Shown here: in pieces, positions 54,638 through 64,000 of the stretch
Numbering within the stretch: the first letter of the stretch is position 1
How the letters are laid out: each line of letters starts with the position of its first letter
NCBI GenBank assembly: GCA_036346405.1
Contig: CM070557.1
Span: forward strand, 54,194,016-54,258,015
Origin: Phyllostachys edulis
Taxonomy: Eukaryota > Streptophyta > Magnoliopsida > Poales > Poaceae
Direction of reading: 5' to 3'
DNA length: 64,000 bases
The notes under the pieces: model-generated
What the model saw: only the letters and a program-made list of their open reading frames with translations
The model's database searches: none
Told to the model about the DNA's origin: nothing
Program-made: the position numbers and the translations under genes

Positions 54638-57600
54638 GACAATATTGCCTACAACTAGCAAATCCAAGTAGAAGAACAAAATATTGTAACCTCCCTTACA
54701 GGATACCCAAAAGAAATACAAAAGAAATTTTTTATCTGTTATCAACAATTTGTATATCCTTGTCTTCTGTCTTCCCGCTTCAGTTGTAATCTTCTTTCTG
54801 GTTTCACCCGGTGCTAGCTAGCTTTCACTGTTTTTTTCGAAAGGGACAACTTTACGAAGGAGTAGTTTGAGATGTGTTGCACTGAACTCGTAGCCAACTA
54901 GCTACTACTCCAGTAGCATCCATGGTTGCTTTAGGATTCTTGCTAGCTATCCGTGTTCACTTTTAAAGTATAAAGTACAACACAAAAACAACATGAGCTG
55001 GACATGTTTAAGACAACACGTGCTATAGCATGTATATGTGCTCACCAAGAGACTCCACCAAGAATTCGAGCGTGTTTCCCTTGGGCGGATCTCCAAAAAC
55101 ATGTTAATTTAACAAGAGTCCACACATATGGCATCATCAATTGTGTACATACAGTGGCAGAGCTTGAAGAGAAATGTCGAGGAGGGTCAAGCTAGAGGGG
55201 GCCATAACCCTCTTTAATTTGGCCTTCGTGAAGCTCCGCCTATCCATGCACATGCACATAAGTTTATGTGTACCTAATAACATAGAAAATACCGTCGTCA
55301 AACAAGAAAGGGAAGGCTGCATCAGCTTTTAAGACCACTATTCTCTTTTGTCGAACAGCTCATCCTGCAGTTGCATACAACTTAACCAAATATTTCTTCC
55401 TCGGTGGACAAACACCACACTGTAGTTTCAGGTAGTGGCTATGCTCTCTCCTGTATAAGTTAAGTGATGATGCTCGAACCGAGACATCATCCTGCAATCA
55501 GCTCTGAGAATGAAAGATAGGCTGTTAGGCTTGTTTGATTCCCAAACACGCCGATACCATAGGGTTTAAACACATTTTGTTGGTTAATTAGGTGTTCTGA
55601 ATCTTACCTCTTACCTATTGGCTACGACCGTTCGACGTAGCCCATCCCTTCGTTTCCATGGTCGACGGGTCTAATGGCGCAACGAAGCACTCGACCTTCT
55701 AGTGATATGTACTGACCCAACAAAACCAGAATCATCCCGACAAAAAACACACATTGCAAATACGAACGAAGTCTTTCATGATGAATGAATGTTCGGTTCC
55801 AATAAATAGATTACAAGCTGTGGAGATCATGGGTAGATGATCATAATCTTAGTGTGTTCAACAATTAACAATGGTGTCGAGGTGTTTAGGATAAACCCTT
55901 GGTTTAGCGGGGTTTGCCGGACTGTCATGTGCTAGGTGGTCTGACAGGCCCTAGGGCGGCGGTTAGATCAGCTAGAGCCCAACGGTCAGACCGACCAAAA
56001 GTGGCGGTCTGTCTGGCCGGATTTGAAAAGGTGGAATTTTGGAAATTCCTTTAATTCACTTGTGTAGGAATGTGAGGTGATGAGTTTGCACCAGGTCTCA
56101 TGGAAAATGGAGTTTCGAGACGAAACTAGCTAGAGTTTGAAATTTCTAGAGAGGGTGCAGCCGAGACTTGGGAAAATTCCCAGAGCGGTCTAACGGCCAT
56201 TTGCCGGTAGTCAGATCGGCCATGGGCGAAGGTCAGACCGACCAAAGGAGGTTCAAGCACCGGGAAGGCAGTGAACCTTGTGGAATTGGCCAGAGTCATG
56301 GGTTTCAACGTATAGGTGTTGCATGATGCATGTTTTGGCTAACGTAGGTCAAGTTGCAAAGAACTTTGTGACCGGAATCGATTTCTTGGTTTATTGTTGT
56401 GCAGGTAACTTGAAGTCAACTATGGTCCATGACGAGGATTATCGGGACTAGGTTAGGTGAGCTGAGGTCCAGAACGATCGACGATGCTGGATAAAGTTGT
56501 TGGACTCAAGCATGGCGCAAGATGAACAAGAATGATCGAACGAGAAGTTCGGTGCAACGAGTTGCATCAAGTGTCATGGTGGTTCCAGTGGGAGTCAGAT
56601 GTGAGAGACTTGCCGATATGAACATAGACATTAATGAATCTACATGTAGCGAAGCATGAGATTGCTTCACCTTGATTGGACTCGACCTTTGGAGAAGGAT
56701 CGAGAAGTGGTATTTTGGTATCTTCGCCAAAATATCAAGTTGATGACATTGGAGAAACCGAGGCGTGGGATGGAGCAAAGGAGAGACAGTTTAGGTCAAG
56801 AAAAGATGAAGATCATAGAGAGAAAGATTCGGGAGACCTGGTTCGTCATCCGCTTTGAGAAGCATATGTGAACGTAGATTAGTTTGTATGTGGGCTTAAG
56901 GGGTGCTCGATAAGGTTTTTTCTCTAGACCTAGCCTCCACTATACAAGGGAGGAGTGTAAAATTTGCACTCATCAACTCAAGCCTAGTAAACCCTAATTT
57001 GTGATTTGGAGAAAGTAGAAAGATAGAAGAGGCTAGGGTTTAGAGAGATTGATTGATTGAGTGCTCAAGTGTTGAGCATTTGTCCTCCATGGTGGAGTGA
57101 CTATAAATCAACAATCCCTTGAATCAATCCAATCAAGTTTGCCATAAGATGAGTTCTATCTTATTCTTGCTCTCTCCTTAATGTCTTTGGGATTTTTGTG
57201 TTTCTAGGGTTTTGATTGGGTCTTTTACTATGATCTAGCTTGCTAGGACTTGTCGGAATTGACCTAGGGTCATCTTCTACCCACGAGCAAGCTTTTGGAT
57301 CAAAGTTTGATTTTTTTCCGGTTTTCATGTCTTCTTGTCCTCAATCAAGAATTTTGTAGAACCTTAGCTTCGATCGTCCCGATCGTCGATTGGAATATGT
57401 TTGAAATATCAGGGGATTTAGTTCTCGGAATCAAAAGTTAGGTCAATTTGATATCGTCTCAAGCCGCTGTCTCTGTAGCCGGCGGTCAGATCAGCCTCTG
57501 GTGGTCAGACCAGCCGAGGGGTTTTGTCCTCGAGGTTTTCCGGATTCAACGCAAGACTTCTTGTGCTTTGATCTTCATCGCTTTTATAGCTACTGGAGTG

Positions 57601-58877
57601 AAGAAGAAGTTGAATTCCGTTAGCGATGAAAAAGGCATGTGCTCCTATTCGCCTTCCTCAGGTCGCCATTTTAGTATTACCACTAGTATACTACTTGCAA
57701 GAAAGTACACCGGTATTAATTTCCAAGAAAAACAAGCGTCTACCACCTCGATGACAGGCGGAAACTCAGTCGCTGGTTGTAACAGGTACTACGAGCGGAT
57801 TGAGATCCTCTGCATTGAATTAGTCAATGCAGAAGATCTACAGTAGCGTGGCATTAGAAGCAATTTTTACCGTTCGATCGAAAATCAAAGATCTAGATCA
57901 ATTACAGTAATGCAAAGGATCCGGAGCCAAAATTTTATTTGAGACAAGATTTTTTTATTTTATGTAAGATCGTTTTTAGGCAAGGCCGGCAACCAGATGC
58001 ATCTCTGCTCCACTGGAATATGCCGTAGGCTTGGCTTGGGCTCCATTCGCCACCTACCACACCACTCACTTGGTTCCAACTTCCAACCCAATTCCTCTAG
58101 GGTAAAATCTGTCAACGACTCAATGGTCTCTGGTCAAGGCAGGATGGCGATGGCTAATTTCACGAGGATTTGTAAGGTAGCAAAGCAATCAACCAAGGGC
58201 CACAGACACACATGTCTCGAAGTGTACGTATAAGAGATAGTGACTATTTTTTTTTAAGTTTATAGTTTGTTTACTTACTAACTACGCATGAAAGAAATGT
58301 GCAGGTCGTCTTCAGTATTGATTCGGCGACACTACTATACAAACTTAGAGCATCATTACTGTATTAGAGCGACTTTAGTGTATTGAATCGATATCGATTT
58401 AAAATCATGCCACATAAGTATTCTAGAAACTGAACTTGTTTTTCTTCAATGTATTAAACCGATTTCTACTAATAACTAGGACCCACATTACATTAAAAAA
58501 ACCACAAAATAATAATATCCTCTCTCAACCGCGTTCTCTCCTATGTAGCTGTTGAATGCTCATATAAATTGTTTAATACTTTGAATCGACTCCTAAATAG
58601 AGTCCGATTCTATATATTTTCTTTTTGTTGAAATCGACTACTCTAATATATTGAAACGATTCAATATCCTCTCTTCTTATTTAAACCGACTAAAACACAA
58701 CAAACTGTCCACAGGCCACAGCAGCATGGAACATTATTGGAACATGCATGCATGAGCGCGTGCGTGTCAGGGAGCGACAAACTGTACCGAGACGCGCTGA
58801 TCATTGTACTCTTTGGGGCCTATCTAATTGTGTGATTTCTGAAAGATTTCACGTGATGACTGGATGCACTTACGATG
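54638..58877. other. Intergenic, probable old retrotransposon debris, no gene
   Basis: No supported coding frame. 55900-56240 and 57470-57530 carry repeated CGGTCAGACCGACC/GGTCAGATCAGCC words and sit in LTR-like text (CTATACAAGGGAGGAGTG near 56940), suggesting a decayed LTR element, but I could not find its ends. Confidence 0.45.
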
Positions 58878-59011
58878 GAAGATCCTAGTTGTACCATGCA
58901 TGCATCGTCTAGATCAACCACGAGGATTTACCTTTTCTTAGAGGGAAGATCCTAATAGTATACCGTGCACGCATCGTCTAGATCAACCTCGAGAATTTAC
59001 CCTTTTAAGAG
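58878..59011 (+). repeat. 67-bp tandem duplication
   Basis: GAAGATCCTAGTTGTACC... at 58878 repeats as GAAGATCCTAATAGTATACC... at 58945; both contain GCATCGTCTAGATCAACC. Confidence 0.85.
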
Positions 59012-59200
59012 TAAAGGCGAACACACACCCAGCGCACACCCCACTCAGGTAATTTTATGAGGACATAAGACCTCGCGGAGCATGGTATACGTTTTTTCAC
59101 TGAATGTAGCGGCTAAACCTAAAAACAGTGAGGCGCATCGGGTTCGAACCCGTACAGGCCACACGCTTAATGGTGCTACGAGCCATCCGAGCAACGTTTA
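58995..59200 (-). mobile_element. tRNA-derived SINE candidate
   Basis: The minus strand has TGGCTCGTAGCACC (A-box-like) about 30 bp before GGGTTCGAACCCG (B-box), the spacing of a tRNA-type pol III promoter. An unrelated body follows (GCGAGGTCTTATGTCC, GGGGTGTGCGCTGGGTG). It lacks a foldable acceptor stem, so it is not a tRNA gene. Confidence 0.55.
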
Positions 59201-59329
59201 GTCCTCAAGAATTTATGTATTATCCTCACTGCTCAGTTACAGCCTTACAGGTCAGGTCTAGGCTATTTACCGTTCATTTTTAACCACTCATCACGGCATG
59301 ATGAGGCATGTATATGCAGCTGTGCTAAA

Positions 59330-59960
59330 ACTAAAGCGTGGCCCATATAACTCTCTTTATAGCGCGAGAAATCATTGCTCCCTCAGCGCTCTGGGCCGAT
59401 TTTAGGCCAATCAGACAGCGACACGTGCTGTCCCAGCCATCAGCGTTCAGGTCCATCGAATGGCAGGGATCACAACTGGCGGCCCAGATCAGCCCACACA
59501 CGGTGCACCACGCCAAAACCATAGCCGCCTTAGCCTCCAGTCCAGTCCCGCATCGCCTCGCAGCGCTCCTCCCTTCCCTCCTCGCCCCTCCTCCCTCCTC
59601 CGTCTTCACCTTTGCCCGCCCATCTTGCATCCGCCTACCCTCCCGCCGCCCTCCTCCCCTTTACCCACGCCTCCTCCTCCCTTCCCCCTCGCCGCCCCCT
59701 CCCTCCTCGCCCCATGACTGCCTCCTCCTCCTTTTACTATGCCCTTACCTCCTCCCCATCAATGCGAGCACAGAAACCCTACACGACGCCAAACCCTCTC
59801 CTCTCATGCCTTGTCCCCACCACCCGTCGTTCTCCACCTCCTCCGCCGCCACATGGCCTCTGCATCATCTCACTCCTTCCAGCTCTGCCTCAACCCGCTC
59901 ACCGGCGACTCCGAATGGCTTGTCGTTGAGGAGATTGCTCAAACATAATAGTTTCATACT
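59330..59960 (+). other. GC-rich segment, possible truncated first exon
   Basis: C/T-rich leader-like DNA precedes an ATG at 59850 reading MASASSHSFQLCLNPLTGDS and then EWLVVEEIAQT before a stop. The composition resembles a 5' UTR plus first exon that ends abruptly in A/T-rich DNA. I do not recognise the protein. Confidence 0.3.
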
Positions 59961-60461
59961 CTTTGTGATGCTTATTCAACTGTCTCCTTATATACTAATT
60001 TCGAATTATTAGTCTCATTCATATTTGGTTATTTCAAGTAACAGATCTCACTTAGTGACAACGTAGTACAAGCTATCTGTATTGGGAAACTATTATGTAT
60101 TGATTGTTTATATCTTTGTTCACTATTTTATTTTGTTATTTGAGCTGCGATTTCATGGTGTATGGTCATCTTCTAATATTCCTTAGTTATTCATGCGGTT
60201 AGGGATATCTGAGGAGTTAGCACTTCTCTTGCACTACACTTGTATTGCTATTGCATGTGAAGTATAAATAATAATTGCTTTAACGAAGCATGCTATGTTT
60301 TGCAAGTAAGTGAAATTATTGATTCTGAGCTGTTGGGTGAGGGTCTGATGCGCGTACTCTGTAGCAAGCACATGACATGTTATTGGTAAAAAAATCCAAA
60401 GACGGTTCCATCTCAAGCCACTACATATGGGCACGTTAGTGCTCACTGCCTTTTTTTTTTT

Positions 60462-62338
60462 GAAAGAAGTTCATTCTACCCCCTCAAGTATCGATATGTG
60501 GATATCTAACCTCCTGAACTAAAAAACCGGCCCTTTGACACCCCGAAGTTGCAAAACCGAACAACCTACCCCCTCCGGCTGTTTCATGCGGCAGTTTTGC
60601 TGATGTGGCGTCCGGGTGGCCCGGTTTCGCCAGGAGGGGAGCTGATGTGGCGTTTTTCTCCATTTCTTCTCTTCCTCATCTCCTCCCTCTCGCCATTTCT
60701 CCATTTTTCTCCCACTGGAGCTTTGCTCCCTGGCCACATTTCCTTCGGGCGCCGCCTCGGCCCGCCCACCGCCCGCCGCCGCCGCCTCGCTGCGTTGCCT
60801 CCGGCCCGCTCCTCCCTGGCTTGCTCCCATGCGCGCCTCCTCTGGCTTGTGCATCCCACGGCAAAGAGGAGGATGGATACTAGCACCCCTCCTGGGCAAA
60901 CTTTATAGAGATTCTTGTCTTGCAACAAATGCCACCGCCACATCATGGGTTATTGCCATTGGCGGCATCTTGAAACCTTGGCACGATGCAAGGTTGGTAC
61001 CGCTTCCGAGGCGGTGGTCCTCGGCGTGCTCATCCTTGCCTGGCCGGTGTCAGACGGCTCCACCGCCACCGGGCGGCGACAAAAGCCGCTCCGAGGCATC
61101 ATGTGGATGGCGTACTCGCTATCATCGTGGTGGTCTCCTCGCCGTCGCCCTCATTCGAGCGGGCCCTTCCACGGCGAGACGTTAAATCCTCTCAGGCGTC
61201 GCGAAGCTCTGATCGAGCGAAGCACGCGTCGCGTGCGCGCTGTGCCTGCGCCACCGCGGCGTGGACGGCGCAGAAGCTGCAAGCTGCGGCCGTCCTCGAG
61301 CCGGCCTCGTGCTCTGGCCGATCGTCAACACGACCGGCCGCAATGCCCGGCTACGGGCGGCCATCTGGCGTTCTGGAGCCTCAACGTGCTCAAGGCGGCC
61401 GCCAAGATCGTCGAGATGATCAAGGCTAGCCACTCCGACCAGATCGACTCTGCGCCTACTGGTGGCCTTCGTGTCGGAGATCTTTGCGACCGAACTCTGA
61501 TCGCGGGCGAATCTTTGACACGGCGGTGCGATGGCGCGGACCATATCCTCATTTGCAAGAACAAGGGCGACATACTTGCGCAAACTAGAGCGAGCAGAGA
61601 TCAAGGAGCGAGAGGTACACGGAAGGCGGCGGCGTGTCCGAAGAGCGAACCACCACCATCATCGAGAGGTCCTGTTGCTCGTGAGCGACTTAGGACGGCC
61701 GTGCACAACGACAAGCGGCGGTGGAAGGTCTTTGGCCGAGTTCTAGGCGGAGTTTATATTGTTCCTCGCGCCATCGACAACGTGGACACCCACGTCGAGA
61801 TGCTCGGTGCCTCCTCCTCATGGGGTGGCAAGAATGGAGAAATGGAGAGAGGAAGGAGATGAGGAAGAAGAGCTCGCGCAAGAAGAGCTGAGCTCGGCGG
61901 CCGAAAACCACCAGGTGTGTGTGGGGCGGAAGCAGAGGCCCGTGGGCTAGGGAGGCGCGACCAAGAGGAGGCGACGGACGTGAGGCGAGGGCGAGGGCCA
62001 AACGGCTGACCGGAGGCCAGCCTGGGGTGGGGTGGCGCTAGAAGAAATGGGGGAAGGAAAAACGCCAGGAAGAAATGGAGAGAGAAGCAATGGAGGAAGA
62101 GAGAGAAGCTGTGGGCTCACTTACAAGTGGGCCCAAGTGCCAAAGAAGCCAGCTCACCTAGCTGATCTGGCGAAACCGGGCCACCCGGACGCCACATCAG
62201 CAAAACCGCCGCATGAAACAGCCAGAGGGGGTAGGTTGTCCGGTTTTGCAACTTCGGGGTGTCAAAGGGTCGGTTTTTTAGTTCAGGGGGTTAGGTGTCC
62301 GCATGTCAATACTTGAGGGGGTAGAATGGACTTCTTCC
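60462..62338. mobile_element. Mutator-like element with about 190-bp terminal inverted repeats
   Basis: Left end GAAAGAAGTTCATTCTACCC to about 60640; right end about 62150 to CTTCTTCC. The arms pair throughout (CCTCAAGTAT, CGAAGTTGCAAAACCG, TTTCATGCGGC, GATGTGGCGTCCGGGTGGCC). Both ends abut T runs, so a poly-T target duplication is possible but unprovable. The interior is GC-rich with a long open frame (60915-61862) of no recognised family; it may be captured DNA. A motif AATGGAGAAATGGAGAG near 61833 is inverted relative to 60655-60700. Confidence 0.78.
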
Positions 62339-63546
62339 TTTTTTTTGTGGATTCGTATCGCCTGCAATTCCTACAGGAATGGCACGGGTGAACAATGCCA
62401 TGACATTTGAAAGATCTAAGTCGCTCTATCTGAGAAGGACGGATCAGATCAACTGCTACGGTGGCATGAACAGTACTGTGCTACAGTATTTATGAACAAC
62501 ACTCATGAGCCGTGCTTGCGAACAATGGTTTTGCTACAGTGTTTCGATCTCATCCATTTTTTTTATCCAACGGATGTTATGCAATGTCACGGCACTATTC
62601 ATCCGTGACATTGCTTAGCAATGTCAAAGGATTCGATCCCAATAATATCTGCTACAAAAGCAATGTTGGATTCGTCTAGACTAGAATTTGTTGGTTTTTT
62701 GATAAGTACATAAAACTATATATAAAGAAGGTCTTAATAAAAAAAGAAATGAAAGAGAAAGAGAAAAAGGCGGTTACGAAATGCAGTAGTTCTTTATTCT
62801 TCTAATTGATTGCAATTAAACTCAACTCAATCTTTTTTTTAAGATTTAGCCCAAAAAAAAGAGAGAGATCTTGATACGATCACGAGACTTGACAAATCGA
62901 GATTGCTCTATTCTATATATTTAGAATATATAAAGGTATAGTACAATAAATAAATACAAATATAGTATTATTATATGATAATGGAATCAAATGCACAATA
63001 TTTACAAAAAAAAGTCTTTATTTATTGCGAAAGAATCAATGAAAAATTATTATGAATAGCAATGCTACTATAAATCAATGAAAAAAGATTAGGAATCAAA
63101 ATGATACTATACGCGTCCGGATGGGCATCCTTCAACTTTACCTTCCCTAGAGGTGGACTACCCTAAACCAATTGTGTGGACTTTCCGTTGCTTCTGTGAA
63201 ATTGGCTCAATCAAAGTTGTGTATGTATATTTCCATGGTCAATTTTACATCTTCCTTCTGCTCAGATCACAGTTGACTATGAGGAGAAACTATTGTAGTG
63301 AATAAGCATTTCAGTTCTAGACCATTGATGATTTCTTCCTTTCAGATAATACTATGTAGTTTTTTGGGGGCTTCTGCGTAGAGTCTGATTTCGCAACTAT
63401 TGCTTTTGTCATTTCCTTTACAATCACTACACTACAGCTACATGATATAGGCTTCCTTTCTATCTTTAGCTTTATACTGTTTTGCACGTTTAGCATTGGG
63501 TTTATATATCTCTAACAAAAGGCTGTGAAAATTCAGCACAATGCGG
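62339..63546. other. A/T-rich intergenic DNA; 62700-63110 possibly plastid-like
   Basis: No gene. The extremely A/T-rich stretch at 62700-63110, with short poly-A runs and GCGGTTACGAAATGCAGTAG, has the texture of plastid intergenic DNA. This is an impression, not a match. Confidence 0.3.
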
Positions 63547-63891
63547 CAATTCTATCCAAGAGAACAAAAAGATTGTAACAGGCCTGCCACCGTGGTCCTA
63601 ATTAAGATAAGATCTTTTCCTTGACTTATTTTGCACATCAGACGCAATTTGTTACAATTATATACATGCATTCATAATTATGGTATTAACCATCTCAATA
63701 TTTGTCGTCCTTTTGTGTGACAATTCTATTCAAGAAAATAAAAAGATTGTGAAAGACATACCGCCACACTACTAATTAAGATAAGATCATTTCCTTGATT
63801 TAGTTCGCACATCATAAACAATTTGCTACATCTATACACTTGCATTCAGAATTATGCCATTAACCATCATAATATTGTCGTCCTTTCTTAT
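63547..63891 (+). repeat. 174-bp tandem duplication
   Basis: CAATTCTATCCAAGAGAACA at 63547 repeats as CAATTCTATTCAAGAAAATA at 63721. Both units contain TAATTAAGATAAGATC and end near TTGTCGTCCTTT. The copies have diverged moderately. Confidence 0.9.
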
Positions 63892-64000
63892 CTTAATTTT
63901 TTTTGTCTAATTTGAATAATAAACGGAGATTAACATTTTTGTATTAGCTGAAAGTGGGTAATGAGTTATATATCTAAGAGCAGTACGTATGAACTGATGG

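Noticed and set aside
57448..57846. 132-codon plus-strand frame
   Set aside because: No recognisable domain and no gene-like context; lies in probable LTR debris.
58300..58720. MITE with GAATCGATATCGATT-like ends
   Set aside because: The words TTGAATCGAT and ATTGAAACGATTC recur, but I could not define inverted termini or a target duplication.
59135..59160. tRNA gene (GGTTCGAACCCG T-loop)
   Set aside because: A and B boxes are present, but no cloverleaf or acceptor stem can be drawn, so a tRNA-derived SINE fits better.
59338..60012. 224-codon Pro/Ser-rich frame
   Set aside because: Low-complexity C/T-rich DNA read as protein; no domain, and it runs into A/T-rich intergenic DNA.

Overview
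This window is nuclear genomic DNA from a grass (Poaceae). The evidence is split genes with GT-AG introns, CGG/GCC-rich first exons, dense nested LTR retrotransposons, and Stowaway, PIF/Harbinger, hAT and Mutator-like elements typical of grass genomes. The order SnRK2 kinase (SAPK2 type), ribosomal protein eS6, plastid DAHP synthase matches, from memory, a gene trio on rice chromosome 7. The window is therefore probably the orthologous block of another grass, expanded by transposons and carrying an extra chimeric gene. I cannot name the species.

Layout. 1-7933: 3' part of a gag-only (non-autonomous) LTR retrotransposon with a very large LTR (4187-7933). 7934-8977: minus-strand fragment resembling LINE ORF1. 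10701-15676: intact nine-exon SnRK2 kinase gene. 16272-21366: a duplicated eS6 promoter and exons 1-4 joined in frame to a neuroguidin/LCP5 (Sas10/C1D family) gene. The ten-exon chimera predicts 388 residues. 21822-32060: retrotransposon nest. A Gypsy-like LTR (21822) is split by a complete gag-only element (24551-30988, target-site duplication CCTAC), whose 3' LTR is itself split by a hAT-derived fragment. A second, diverged copy of the first LTR family follows (31112-32060). 32203-35164: the intact six-exon eS6 gene with its TATA box. 36219-38520: a decayed F-box/DUF295 gene followed by a small copia-type relic. 40902-44768 (minus): intact five-exon plastid DAHP synthase. 46452-51929: four DNA transposons in a row, including a Mutator-like element carrying a cold-shock-domain gene fragment. 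51932-54637 (minus): copia element truncated in integrase. 60462-62338: another Mutator-like element. The rest is intergenic.

How the genes relate. SnRK2 relays ABA/osmotic stress, eS6 is a 40S subunit protein, neuroguidin/LCP5 is a U3-snoRNP-associated 18S processing factor, and DAHP synthase opens the shikimate pathway. The chimera places a small-subunit biogenesis factor under a copy of a ribosomal-protein promoter, a functionally sensible promoter capture, although that copy has lost the TATA box.

Two observations stand out. (1) The large LTR is largely made of consecutive short hairpins: three different arrays (about 4735-5335, 5527-5929, 6184-6535) and isolated units share the plan 'variable stem, five-base loop, usually TGTGT'. 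Stems differ between units by matched (compensatory) changes, and the plan persists in the second LTR copy. (2) The eS6-neuroguidin fusion joins exactly at an eS6 Met codon. All coordinates and pairings were read by eye; no alignment, folding or database search was run.
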